Shown one piece after another: positions 20,439-29,088 of a stretch of 64,000 nt of DNA (within the stretch, counting starts at the first letter, position 1; each line of letters begins with the position of its first letter). Source of the stretch: Jiella avicenniae (GTDB taxonomy: Bacteria; Pseudomonadota; Alphaproteobacteria; Rhizobiales; Rhizobiaceae). The DNA lies in NCBI RefSeq assembly GCF_021390325.1, contig NZ_JAJUWU010000007.1, positions 62,001 to 126,000 on the forward strand, read 5' to 3'. Both the position numbers and the translations under genes were made by a program. The notes below the pieces were generated by a model, which saw nothing but the letters and a program-made list of their open reading frames with translations, searched no databases and was not told the origin of the DNA.

Positions 20439-21121
20439 CACGCCCGATCGTCATCGCCCCGTCCATTCTGTCGTCGGACTTCTCCCGCCTCGGCGAGGAG
20501 GTCGCGGCGGTCGACCGGATGGGGGCGGACTGGATCCATCTCGACGTCATGGACGGGCATTTCGTACCGAACATCACCTTCGGTCCGCCCATCGTCAAAG
20601 CCGTGCGCGGAGCGTCGGCGAAGGTGTTCGACTGCCATCTGATGATTACGCCCTGCGACCCCTACATCGAGGCCTTCGCCGAGGCCGGCTGCGACGTCAT
20701 CACCGTCCATGCCGAGGCGACGACCCATCTCGACCGCTCGCTCCAGGCAATCAAGGCGACCGGCAAGAAGGCCGGCGTCGCGCTCAATCCGTCGACGCCG
20801 GAGGACGCCATCGCCTACGTGCTCGACCGGCTCGACCTGGTTCTCCTGATGACCGTCAATCCCGGCTTCGGCGGCCAGGCCTTCATTCCGGCGGTCGTCG
20901 ACAAGATCCGCAGGGTCAAGGCGATGATCGGCGACCGGCCGATCGACATCGAGGTGGACGGCGGCGTGACGCCCGAGACGGCGCCCCGGGTGATTGCGGC
21001 CGGGGCCAACGCTCTCGTCGCCGGCTCGGCGGTGTTCAAGGGCGGGACGCCGGAGCACTACGAGCGGAACATCGCCGCCATCCGCGATGCTGCGGAAGGT
21101 GCTGCGGCAAAGGCGACGTGA
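20435..21121 (+). CDS. cbbE: ribulose-phosphate 3-epimerase
   Basis: A 228-residue TIM-barrel epimerase interconverting xylulose-5-phosphate and ribulose-5-phosphate, feeding CbbP. The motifs [53 protein letters not shown] and EVDGGVT are all present and include the metal-binding His and catalytic Asp residues. Its ATG overlaps the cbbX stop, so it is the last gene of the cbb operon. The name rpe applies equally; a second chromosomal rpe elsewhere cannot be excluded. Confidence 0.95.
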   Translation: MTRPIVIAPSILSSDFSRLGEEVAAVDRMGADWIHLDVMDGHFVPNITFGPPIVKAVRGASAKVFDCHLMITPCDPYIEAFAEAGCDVITVHAEATTHLDRSLQAIKATGKKAGVALNPSTPEDAIAYVLDRLDLVLLMTVNPGFGGQAFIPAVVDKIRRVKAMIGDRPIDIEVDGGVTPETAPRVIAAGANALVAGSAVFKGGTPEHYERNIAAIRDAAEGAAAKAT

Positions 21122-21197
21122 GCTGCGTATCCAAAAGGGGGCCGGCGAGAGGTCGCGCAGCCCTTGGGATATTCTGGTCGGGACAGTTGATGCGGGA

Positions 21198-21425
21198 TCA
21201 GCTCTCGCCGTCGCTGACCCGTTTGCTCTCACCCTGCAGAAGGTCGATCAGCTTCGAAGCGTCGGCCTTGTTGAGGCTCTCGTCGAACGGGTGACCGGTC
21301 TCTTCGCACAAGGTCTTCAGATAGGAGGCCTGCGCCCCGGTCATCGGCTCGCCGCCGGTGGTCCAGTCGGACGGGTCCTTCTCGGTGTTGGAGGCATCTT
21401 GGGTCTTGGCGTCGAGATTGCTCAT
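21198..21425 (-). CDS. DUF3072 small protein
   Basis: A 75-residue acidic protein. The core GGEPMTGAQASYLKTLCEE followed by a KADASKLIDLLQ helix matches the DUF3072 family, which is found beside or within many rhizobial stress-related loci and has no known function. The N-terminal 25 residues are polar and probably disordered. It converges with the cbb operon and is read toward cbbE. The ATG at 21425 has CGGAGACG nearby upstream on its strand as a plausible ribosome binding site. Confidence 0.75.
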   Translation of the reverse strand: MSNLDAKTQDASNTEKDPSDWTTGGEPMTGAQASYLKTLCEETGHPFDESLNKADASKLIDLLQGESKRVSDGES

Positions 21426-21722
21426 GGATCGTCTCCGGAACGGTGGTTTCGTTCTTGAAATGTTCCGTTTGCGGATTGGTTCCGATCACATAGCCGGGCG
21501 ACATGTCGCTCGCAGCAAAGACTGCGATGCATTTTTAGAAAACCACTGGCTCGGCCCACCTCGCCACATGGGCTCCATGACATCTGCAAACATGAATGCA
21601 CGCATTTATCGCTTCGTCATTCGCGGGCCCCGTTTCTCCCGCATTCACACGTCCCATCCCGGTCCAGCGATCAGCGGATCGCGCGGCGCATCGACCTTGC
21701 AGAATGGGTGGAGGCATCAAGA

Positions 21723-21758
21723 CCTCGTCATCCCGGCCTCCGAGCCGGGATCCATTCC
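21723..21758 (+). repeat. left arm of a 36-bp perfect inverted repeat (REP-like)
   Basis: This arm is the exact reverse complement of 21835-21870. Inside it, ATCCCGGC and GCCGGGAT form an eight-base stem around CTCCGA, so each arm alone can fold. The TCATCCCGGC...GCCGGGATCCA pattern resembles a dispersed intergenic repeat seen widely in alphaproteobacterial genomes (known from experience, not searched here). Confidence 0.8.
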
Positions 21759-21834
21759 AAATCGTTGCCGTCGTTGTGGCGGCCGTTCCGAAAGCATTGT
21801 TTTATCTGCATCGAACAGGCCGCTTCACCGCTGA

Positions 21835-21870
21835 GGAATGGATCCCGGCTCGGAGGCCGGGATGACGAGG
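21835..21870 (-). repeat. right arm of a 36-bp perfect inverted repeat (REP-like)
   Basis: Exact inverted copy of 21723-21758, separated from it by a 76-bp loop. The pair could be a two-unit REP/BIME element or a small non-autonomous mobile element. No target-site duplication is obvious at the outer ends. Confidence 0.8.
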
Positions 21871-22123
21871 CTTCAATCTTGGCGACCGCTCCTCCACGCC
21901 GAGAAAGTCCATCCAAATGCGTGAATCTCGTTGGCCTCCATGCCGAGGATCTGCAGACAAATGCCACGGCATCGGCCGCTTCTGCTCCCTGCAGCTTTCG
22001 TCGATAGAGTTCCACGATCCCTGGAGTCTCGGGACGGAGCCCGAGAAAGACGAGGTGGTGGGGGCGGCGCCATCCAATCCGGCGCCGCGAACTCCCGACG
22101 CAAAACCCGCCCCGTCGCAAGCC

Positions 22124-22561
22124 TCAGCCCTTCATCGCCTTTTTCGGATCGACACCGCTCATCTCGCAGACATGGGCGAACTCCGCCTCGGTCACCGGCT
22201 GCACCGACAGGCGGGAGTTGTTGACCAGCACCATGTCCTTCAGCGCCGGCTCGCCCTTGATCCGGTCGAGCGACACCGGTTCCGGGACGTCCATCACCGC
22301 CTTGATGTCGACGCACTCCCACTTCGGGTCGTCGGCGGTGGAATCGGGGTGAACCTCCTTCACCACCTCGACGATGCCGACGACTTCCTTGCCCTCGTTG
22401 GAGTGGTAGAAGAAGCCGCGGTCGCCGCGCTTCATCTCGCGCATGAAGTTGCGGGCCTGGTAGTTGCGCACGCCCGTCCATTCCTCGCCGACCTCGCCCT
22501 TCGCCTTCTGCTGGTCCCAGGACCAGGTGGCGGGCTCGGACTTGTAGAGCCAGTATCGCAT
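22124..22561 (-). CDS. EVE domain protein
   Basis: A 145-residue EVE-domain protein of the PUA-like superfamily. It begins RYWLYKSEPATWSWDQ and continues EWTGVRNYQARNFMREMKRGD, then FFYHSN, the classic EVE signature. Such domains form a pocket that can read modified bases or RNA; for free-standing bacterial copies the ligand is unknown. It follows the YciI-like gene with a one-base gap, so the two are probably co-translated. The gene pair sits downstream of tsaD and gpsA, an order common in Rhizobiales. Confidence 0.92.
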   Translation of the reverse strand: MRYWLYKSEPATWSWDQQKAKGEVGEEWTGVRNYQARNFMREMKRGDRGFFYHSNEGKEVVGIVEVVKEVHPDSTADDPKWECVDIKAVMDVPEPVSLDRIKGEPALKDMVLVNNSRLSVQPVTEAEFAHVCEMSGVDPKKAMKG

Positions 22562-22562
22562 C

Positions 22563-22853
22563 TCACGCGGCGTCCGGGTTCTTGACCGACCAGTTCCAGC
22601 GCCTCACCGTCACGCTCTCGAAGAGCCCGGCCCTGGCATAGGGATCTTCGGCGGCGAGCGCCTTCGCGGCATCGAGCGATTCCGCGTCGATCATGACGAG
22701 GCTGCCGTTCGGCTTCTCGTCGTCGCCGAGGAACGGGCCGGCGAATTTCAGCTTGTCGCCGAGGGAATTGAGAAACTTCAGATGCTCCGGACGATTGTCC
22801 AGACGGACCTGGAGATGATCCGGCTTGTCGGTGCAGAGGATGGCGAACAGCAT
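22563..22853 (-). CDS. YciI-like protein
   Basis: A 96-residue YciI-family protein of the dimeric alpha/beta ferredoxin-like fold. It begins MLFAILCTDKPDHLQVRLDN, then RPEHLKFLNSLGDKLKFAGP, and ends with DPYARAGLFESVTVRRWNW, all typical. The family contains a conserved His-Asp pair thought to be catalytic, but no general reaction is established. The ATG at 22853 has GGGAAA upstream; an upstream extension of the frame has no family similarity. It lies between gpsA and the EVE gene on the same strand. Confidence 0.9.
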   Translation of the reverse strand: MLFAILCTDKPDHLQVRLDNRPEHLKFLNSLGDKLKFAGPFLGDDEKPNGSLVMIDAESLDAAKALAAEDPYARAGLFESVTVRRWNWSVKNPDAA

Positions 22854-22948
22854 GGACGTTTCCCGAAGGTTGGTCGGCGCCTGAGACGCGGCGGCGACGG
22901 ACGGCAAAGGCTTTCCGGGCGAGGAGCTATCGCGGGAACGCCCGGCTT

Positions 22949-23929
22949 TCAACCGACTTCGCGCTTCAACGGGCGCATCAGGAGGCGCTGGGCCGCCTCG
23001 TCCACCGAAAGCTCGCCCGAGAGAAGTTCCGCAACCGTCTCGACGATCGGCGCCTCGATGCCGCTTTCGCCGGCCAGTCTCGCCGCGATCGCCGCGGTGA
23101 AGACGCCTTCGGCGAGCTTCAGGCCGGACAGATCCTCGCCCCGTCCGAGCGCCGCGCCATAGGCGAAGTTGCGCGACTGCGGCGAGGAGCAGGTGAGGAT
23201 CAGGTCGCCGAGGCCGGAAAGGCCCATCAGCGTTTCCGGCCGCCCGCCCAGGGCCTCGCCGAGCCTGCGCAACTCGACGAAGCCGCGGGTGACGAGCGCC
23301 GCCTGAGCGGATGCGCCGAGGCCGCGGCCGATCACCACGCCCGCGGCGAGCGCCAGCACGTTCTTCAAGGCGCCGCCCGCCTCGACGCCGCGCAGGTCGT
23401 CGCTCGCATAGCAGCGGAAGCTCTCGGTCGACAGACGCCGGGCGAGCGCGTCGGCGGCCTCGCCGTCACTCGCGGCCACGGTCACCGCGGTCGGCAGGCC
23501 GCGGGCGACGTCCGACGCGAAGCTCGGCCCGGACAGGACGCCGACGAGCCGGTCGGGCAGGGCGTCGGCGACGATGTCGGACATGAAGCGGCCGGTGCGC
23601 CGCTCGATCCCCTTGGCGCAGAGGACGAGCGTCGCATCGGCCGGCAGGGCTTCGGCGAGCGTGGCCGCGAGCCCGGCGAGGCTCTGCGCCGGAACCACCA
23701 GGAGGACGACGTTCGCTCCCGCGAGCGCTTCGCCGGCGTCGGTCGTGGGACGGATCGACGGAGGCAAGGGGATGCCCGGCAGATAGCGCGGATTCTCGTG
23801 GCGCGTTTCGATCGCGGCGATGGTTTCGGCGTCCCGGCCAAAGAGGCGGACGGGCGCTCCGCCCCGGGCATGGAGCGCGGCGAGCGCCGTGCCCCAGGCG
23901 CCGGCGCCGAGGACGGCGATCGCGCTCAT
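22949..23929 (-). CDS. gpsA: NAD(P)-dependent glycerol-3-phosphate dehydrogenase
   Basis: A 326-residue enzyme that reduces dihydroxyacetone phosphate to sn-glycerol-3-phosphate for phospholipid synthesis. The N-terminal Rossmann motif is [54 protein letters not shown] with the catalytic Lys, and [12 protein letters not shown] follow in the family order. The start ATG overlaps the tsaD stop as ATGA, indicating translational coupling. Confidence 0.96.
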   Translation of the reverse strand: MSAIAVLGAGAWGTALAALHARGGAPVRLFGRDAETIAAIETRHENPRYLPGIPLPPSIRPTTDAGEALAGANVVLLVVPAQSLAGLAATLAEALPADATLVLCAKGIERRTGRFMSDIVADALPDRLVGVLSGPSFASDVARGLPTAVTVAASDGEAADALARRLSTESFRCYASDDLRGVEAGGALKNVLALAAGVVIGRGLGASAQAALVTRGFVELRRLGEALGGRPETLMGLSGLGDLILTCSSPQSRNFAYGAALGRGEDLSGLKLAEGVFTAAIAARLAGESGIEAPIVETVAELLSGELSVDEAAQRLLMRPLKREVG

Positions 23930-25035
23930 GCCTTGGCTCCCCGCCTGCCATGGCCGACGAGCGGCGCCGATCTTTCGTCGAGCGGCCAGCGCGAGCGCAC
24001 GGGTGCATCCAGCCGATCGGTCCGCCCGGCTTCGAGGCGTTCGAGGCCGGCATAGGCGATCATCGCGCCGTTGTCCGAGCACAGTTTCAGCGGCGGGGCG
24101 ACCAGCCTTGCGCCTGCGGCCTCGCATTCGGCCAGCAGCGCGTCGCGGATCGCCTGATTGGCGCCGACGCCGCCCGCGACTCCGAGGACGGGATCGGCGA
24201 GGGCCGGGAAGGTCTCGCGGAAGCGGATCAAGGCGCGCCGGACCCGGTCGGCGACCGTCTCGGCGGCGGCGCGCTGGAAGCTGGCGCAGAGATCGGCGAC
24301 GTCGTCGTCCGAAAGCGGGGCATGGGCCTCCGCGACCAGCCGCACCGCGGTCTTCAGCCCCGAAAACGAGAAGTCGAGCCGCGCTTCTCCCTTCATCGGC
24401 CGGGGGAGGGCGAAGCGCTTCGGATCGCCTCTCGCCGCCATCGTCTCGACGTTCGGCCCGCCGGGATGGGGCAAAGACAGGAGCTTCGCCGTCTTGTCGA
24501 AGGCCTCGCCCAGCGCGTCGTCGATGGTCGAACCCCAGCGCTCGTAGTCACCGAGCGCCCGGACCAGCAGGATCTGGCTGTGGCCGCCCGACACCAGGAG
24601 CAGGAGGTAGGGATAGGCGACGCCGTCCGACAGCCGGGGCGAGAGGGCGTGGCCTTCGAGATGGTTGATGGCGAGGAAGGGCAGGCCCCGTGCGGCGGCG
24701 ATCGCCTTGCCGGTCATCGCTCCGACGAGCAGCCCGCCGACGAGGCCGGGCCCGACCGTCGCCGCGACCGCGTCGATGTCCGCAAGGGTCATGCCGGCCT
24801 CGATCAGGGCCACTTTGACGATGCCGTCGAGGGCTTCGACATGGGCCCGCGCGGCGATCTCCGGCACGACGCCCCCGAAGGCCGCATGTTCCTCGATCTG
24901 CGACAGGACGACGTTGGACAGGATCTCCGCCGCGCCCGACGGCGACCGGCGGACCACGGCCGCGGCGGTCTCGTCGCAGCTCGTCTCGATGCCGAGGACC
25001 ACGGCGCGGTCGCCGGCGAGGGGGGTGCCGGGCAT
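23926..25035 (-). CDS. tsaD: tRNA N6-threonylcarbamoyladenosine transferase TsaD
   Basis: A 369-residue ASKHA-fold protein that, with TsaB and TsaE, transfers the threonylcarbamoyl group to A37 of ANN-decoding tRNAs. The start [16 protein letters not shown], the metal-binding HVEAL...INHLEGHAL pair, and [11 protein letters not shown] with the downstream [11 protein letters not shown] are diagnostic. The ATG at 25035 is chosen for family length; an in-frame ATG at 25098 would add 21 residues of no family similarity. It is divergent from hemC. Confidence 0.95.
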   Translation of the reverse strand: MPGTPLAGDRAVVLGIETSCDETAAAVVRRSPSGAAEILSNVVLSQIEEHAAFGGVVPEIAARAHVEALDGIVKVALIEAGMTLADIDAVAATVGPGLVGGLLVGAMTGKAIAAARGLPFLAINHLEGHALSPRLSDGVAYPYLLLLVSGGHSQILLVRALGDYERWGSTIDDALGEAFDKTAKLLSLPHPGGPNVETMAARGDPKRFALPRPMKGEARLDFSFSGLKTAVRLVAEAHAPLSDDDVADLCASFQRAAAETVADRVRRALIRFRETFPALADPVLGVAGGVGANQAIRDALLAECEAAGARLVAPPLKLCSDNGAMIAYAGLERLEAGRTDRLDAPVRSRWPLDERSAPLVGHGRRGAKA

Positions 25036-25326
25036 CGGTATCGTTTCGCTCGACGTTTCGCTCGAAGACAAGGGGCGCCCGTTCGCTGGCTGAGGCAACT
25101 CGCTTCAGATAGGCGAAAGCGCCTGCCGATGCCAACCGGGCGGTCTGCCGCTCGGCTCTCTCGAGCCCGGCCGCCGTGGCTGTGGTTCGAACGGGAATGG
25201 GGGAACGGCGAACGAGCCTCCGGCGGCCTTCGTCAAAAAAGGCAAGGCGGATGGTTCCGGTCGGCGGTCGCGCGACTTAAGTTGCGGCGTCGACGAGAAA
25301 CGTATTCAGGGGCGGAAAAGCAGGCG

Positions 25327-26265
25327 ATGGCGAGCGACAGGACCATCCGGATCGGGACGCGCGGCAGCCAGCTCGCGCTGGCGCAGGCGAGCGAGGTGCG
25401 GGCCCGGCTGATGGCGGCCCATCGGTTGCCGGAGGATGCCTTTGCGATCGAGGTGATCTCGACCTCGGGCGACCGCATCCTCGACCGTCCCCTGTCGGAG
25501 GTCGGCGGCAAGGGTCTGTTCACCAAGGAAATCGAACTGGCGCTGATCGAAGACCGGATCGACCTCGCCGTTCATTCCTCCAAGGACATGGCCACCGCGC
25601 TGCCCGACGGGCTGGAGATTTCGGCCTTCCTGCCGCGCGAGGACGTTCGCGACGTCTTCATCGGCCGGGCGGCGCCGACCATCGCGGAGCTTCCCTCGGG
25701 CGCGGTCGTCGGGACCGCGTCGCTGCGGCGCCAGGCGATCCTCAAGCGCATGCGGCCGGATCTCGAGGTCGTCATCTTCCGCGGCAACGTCCAGACGCGG
25801 CTGCGCAAGCTGGGCGAGGGACAGGCCGACGGCACGCTGCTCGCCATGGCCGGCCTCAACCGGATGGAGATGGCAGCCGTCGCGACGGAGATCCTCGATC
25901 CGGGCGTCTTTCCGCCGGCGCCGGGGCAGGGCGCCATCTGCATCGAAAGCCGCCGGGGAGACGAGCGGACCCGACGCCTCGTCGCCGCCATCGCCGATCG
26001 GCCGACCACCGTCGCGCTCCTCGCCGAACGGGCCTTCCTCGCCGAACTCGACGGCTCCTGCCGCACGCCGATCGCCGCCCATGCCACGGTGAAGGGCGAT
26101 GGCACGATCGCTCTTCACGGCATGATCCTGAAGCCCGACGGCAGCGAGATGCACCAGACCCGCCGGGAAGGCGTCGCCGAGGATGCCGAACTGATCGGCC
26201 GGCTCGCCGGCCGCACGGTGCTCGAAGCGGCCGGCCCCGGCTTCTTCGACGGCTGGGCGACCTGA
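25327..26265 (+). CDS. hemC: porphobilinogen deaminase (hydroxymethylbilane synthase)
   Basis: A 312-residue enzyme that links four porphobilinogen units into hydroxymethylbilane in haem synthesis. [44 protein letters not shown] and RGNVQTRL are the usual motifs. The Cys of [11 protein letters not shown] anchors the dipyrromethane cofactor. The start ATG at 25327 begins the conserved N-terminus. It heads hemC-hemD-Mic60-HemY and is divergent from tsaD over about 290 bp. Confidence 0.97.
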   Translation: MASDRTIRIGTRGSQLALAQASEVRARLMAAHRLPEDAFAIEVISTSGDRILDRPLSEVGGKGLFTKEIELALIEDRIDLAVHSSKDMATALPDGLEISAFLPREDVRDVFIGRAAPTIAELPSGAVVGTASLRRQAILKRMRPDLEVVIFRGNVQTRLRKLGEGQADGTLLAMAGLNRMEMAAVATEILDPGVFPPAPGQGAICIESRRGDERTRRLVAAIADRPTTVALLAERAFLAELDGSCRTPIAAHATVKGDGTIALHGMILKPDGSEMHQTRREGVAEDAELIGRLAGRTVLEAAGPGFFDGWAT

Positions 26266-26276
26266 CGCGAGCGGCC

Positions 26277-26993
26277 GTGGGACACGCGCGCGTCCTCATC
26301 CTGCGCGAGGCGGGCGAAGCGGAGCGGACCGCCCGGCAGATCGCCGAGCGCGGCCATCGACCGCTGGTCCTGCCGCTGGAGCGAAGCGTCGAACTCGATA
26401 TGCCGGCCGGAGCGGTGGAAGAAGGCGCGGCGCCGGCCGGCTTCGCGCTGACCAGCGCGAGAGCGGTTCCGCCTCTTGTCCGGCGTTTTCCACGCGATTT
26501 GCGGCCGGTGTTCTGCGTCGGCGGTACGACGGGCGATGCGGCGAAAGAGGCGGGGTTTGCCAATGTCCACGTCGCCGAAGGCGCGGCGGCGGAGATGGGA
26601 CGCCTGGCGCTCGCGGCCGGCATCGGGCCGGGCGAGACCCTGCTCTATGCCGCTGGCCGACGGCGCACCGGAACGCTCGAACGCGCGCTGTCTGCGGCCG
26701 GCATCGCCTGCCGGATCTTGGAGGTCTACGACGTCGTGCCGGTGGCGTGGTCCACGCCGATGGTCGGGAGCGTTCTCGTCGGTGGCCCGCCGGATGCGGT
26801 GCTGATCCTGTCGGTCGGCCAGGCCGAGGGCTACCGGCGCCTGTTCGAGGCGATGCCGCAGCTGTTCGATCCGCCGCCACGGCTTCTGACGCTGTCGGCC
26901 CGCATCGCCGACGCTTTGCCGCAAGGATTGCGGGCGACCACGCATATTGCGGCGGAGCGGAACCTCGCCTCGCTTTTCGAATGTCTCGGCTAA
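26277..26993 (+). CDS. hemD: uroporphyrinogen-III synthase
   Basis: A 238-residue uroporphyrinogen-III synthase that cyclises hydroxymethylbilane with inversion of ring D. The family is poorly conserved, but two Rossmann-like halves are visible, with FALTSARAVPPLVRR in the first and LYAAGRRRTGTLERAL in the hinge region, and position directly after hemC (11-bp gap) supports the call. Translation probably starts at a GTG at 26277. Diverged sequence is normal for this family. Confidence 0.88.
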   Translation: MGHARVLILREAGEAERTARQIAERGHRPLVLPLERSVELDMPAGAVEEGAAPAGFALTSARAVPPLVRRFPRDLRPVFCVGGTTGDAAKEAGFANVHVAEGAAAEMGRLALAAGIGPGETLLYAAGRRRTGTLERALSAAGIACRILEVYDVVPVAWSTPMVGSVLVGGPPDAVLILSVGQAEGYRRLFEAMPQLFDPPPRLLTLSARIADALPQGLRATTHIAAERNLASLFECLG

Positions 26994-27123
26994 CCTACAT
27001 CACGATCCAATGTGTACTCGACGCTTGCGCCATGCGCGCGAATGAAGGACCAATGAGCCAGGAATATCGCGCCGGGGGTGATCCCGACCCATGGCCGCGA
27101 CCCGCGAGCATGGAGCCGACGCT

Positions 27124-29073
27124 ATGACCAACCGTCCCCGGCGATCAAGACCGACCAAGCCGCGCAGCCAGACGATCGATCTCAAGGCGGAAAAGAAAAC
27201 GACAGTGAGCGAAGGCGACAAGACCAAGGCGGCGACGTCCGCCAATCCCGGCGATGCAGCCACGCCCGCCGGCGATCCGGCGACGAGAGCGCAGGCCGCG
27301 ACGTCGGCAGCCGGCGCCGCTGTGGCACAGCCTGCGGCCCCGTTGAAGAGCGGCGCTCCGACGAAGAGCGGGGCGAGCGAATCGCGTTCCGGCGCCACCT
27401 CGACCGGCGGCACGTCGTCCGCGACGACGCCGGCGACCGGCGGCAGCGCGGCTGCCACCGCGAGTGGTGCGGCGAACGCCGCTTCGTCGGCCGAAAGCGC
27501 CTCGAAGGCCGGGATCGCCAGCGCTGCCGGCAATCCGGCGAAGATCGCAGCGGGCAGTTCGCCGAAGGCGGCGTCCCCGGAGACCGGCAAGCCGAGCGGC
27601 AGCCCCGCCGCGGCGCCGTCGGCGGGGACGACCGCTGCCAGGGGTTCGACGCCGACGAGCGGGGCGACGCCCTCCACTTCGTCGTCGAAACCGGCCTCGG
27701 GCGCTGCGGCAGGCGCCGCTTCCACCGCCGGAACCGCCGGCGCAACCAGCGGGACGAAACCTGCGGACACTTCCGCGGGGCGGTCCCACGCGTCGTCCGG
27801 CTCCACGAGCGGCACGAGCGGTATGGCCCGCAGCGAAACCGGGCGGGCATCGCCGCCGCCGCCGAGCCGTTCCGGCGGCGTCGGCGCCGGCGGGGTGATC
27901 GGCGCCGCGCTGCTCGGCGCGGTGTTGGCACTCGGCGGTGCCTGGGTCCTTGCCGCCAACGGCGTGCTGCCGGGCTTCAGTGCCGCCCCGCAGGCTGAAG
28001 ATGGCGACTACGCGACCACAGACGCGCTGAATGGCGTCAACGAGGAAGTCGCCAGGCTGCGCGACCAACTCGCGGCAGGAGAGTCCGGTGAAGCGGCCCC
28101 GGCGGTCGATCTCGCGCCCCTCGAACAAAGGATCACGGCGCTCGAAAATTCGACCGCCGATCTGACGTCCCTCAGGCAGTCGGCCGAGGAGGCCAGCCGG
28201 ACGGCGACCACCGCGCAAGAGGGCGTTCAGGGGGCGACGGAGGCGAGTGAGCGGAGCTCCCGCGATGCCGCCGACGCGCTGAAACAGGCGTCCGCGGCGA
28301 ACCAGACCGCCGGCGCGGCCCAGCAGGCGGCGACCAACGCGCAGCAGACCGCCAATTCCGCCCAGTCGACGGCGCAGTCGGCGCTGGAAGCCGCCGAGTC
28401 CGCCGCCGAGAATGCAACGTCCGCGAACGAAGCGGCCTCCGCGGCGAGCTCCAAGGTCGACGGCGCGGTGACGGATCTCGGGCAGCGGCTCGCGGCGGTC
28501 GAGGAGGCCAACAAGCGGGCGGCGACCGCGCTCGCCGCCGCCAATCTGAAGTCGGCGATCGACGCCGGCGGTCCTTTCGCCGAGCAGCTCGAAACCTATG
28601 CCACGACTGCGGGCGCCGGCGAGGCGACCGAGAGCCTCAGGACATTCGCCGCCGAGGGCGTCCCGTCGGAGCGGCAGATCGCCCAGCAGTGGCCGGAGGT
28701 CGAGAGCAGGATTTCCGCGGCGCTCTCGCCGCCGAGGCCGAATGCGCCGGTGGGCGATCAGTTCATGGCGGGGCTGCGGTCGCTGGTGAACGTGCGCTCC
28801 TCCGACACGCCGCCGCCGGCCGACCAGAGCGACAGCGCCGTCCTCGCCCGCCTCGATGCGGCGATCCGTTCGGGAGACCTCGAGGGCTTCGTGTCGGAGT
28901 GGGACGAACTCCCGGAGAATGCCAAAGAGGCCAGCGCCGACTTCGCCGACAACGTCAAGGCGAGGCTGACGGCCCAGCAGATCGTCTCGTCCACGCTGCA
29001 GGACGCGATCACGGGTTCCGAGCCGGCCTCGACGGACGCGCCCACCACCGCCGAACCCGCCAACCAGGGCTAG
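27124..29073 (+). CDS. alphaproteobacterial Mic60/mitofilin-like membrane protein (COG4223)
   Basis: A 649-residue protein with the layout of alphaproteobacterial Mic60: about 250 residues of Ala/Ser/Thr/Gly/Pro-rich low-complexity sequence, one membrane span (about 256-280, GVIGAALLGAVLALGGAWVL), an Ala/Glu/Gln-rich coiled coil (about 300-470) and a C-terminal mitofilin-type domain. Mic60 shapes invaginated inner membranes, and in alphaproteobacteria it lies in this haem operon between hemD and HemY. The start at 27124 has GGAG eight bases upstream. Assignment rests on architecture and neighbourhood more than on strong motifs. Confidence 0.82.
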   Translation: MTNRPRRSRPTKPRSQTIDLKAEKKTTVSEGDKTKAATSANPGDAATPAGDPATRAQAATSAAGAAVAQPAAPLKSGAPTKSGASESRSGATSTGGTSSATTPATGGSAAATASGAANAASSAESASKAGIASAAGNPAKIAAGSSPKAASPETGKPSGSPAAAPSAGTTAARGSTPTSGATPSTSSSKPASGAAAGAASTAGTAGATSGTKPADTSAGRSHASSGSTSGTSGMARSETGRASPPPPSRSGGVGAGGVIGAALLGAVLALGGAWVLAANGVLPGFSAAPQAEDGDYATTDALNGVNEEVARLRDQLAAGESGEAAPAVDLAPLEQRITALENSTADLTSLRQSAEEASRTATTAQEGVQGATEASERSSRDAADALKQASAANQTAGAAQQAATNAQQTANSAQSTAQSALEAAESAAENATSANEAASAASSKVDGAVTDLGQRLAAVEEANKRAATALAAANLKSAIDAGGPFAEQLETYATTAGAGEATESLRTFAAEGVPSERQIAQQWPEVESRISAALSPPRPNAPVGDQFMAGLRSLVNVRSSDTPPPADQSDSAVLARLDAAIRSGDLEGFVSEWDELPENAKEASADFADNVKARLTAQQIVSSTLQDAITGSEPASTDAPTTAEPANQG

Positions 29074-29088
29074 CCCGGGAAAGACTCA

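Larger units (their letters stand above)
21426..22123. other. about 700 bp non-coding region with a REP-like inverted pair
   Basis: No convincing gene is seen on either strand here. AT content is higher than in the neighbouring genes. The notable element is a perfect 36-bp inverted repeat (21723-21758 and 21835-21870), described separately. The promoter of the DUF3072 gene should lie near 21430-21500. Short open frames, such as one around 21596-21865, read through the repeats and are not credible. Confidence 0.5.

Noticed and set aside
21439-21466. EcfG-like promoter for the DUF3072 gene (GGAAC and CGTT on the minus strand)
   Set aside because: The spacer is 19 bases, two longer than the accepted 16-17, so the match is not good enough to call.
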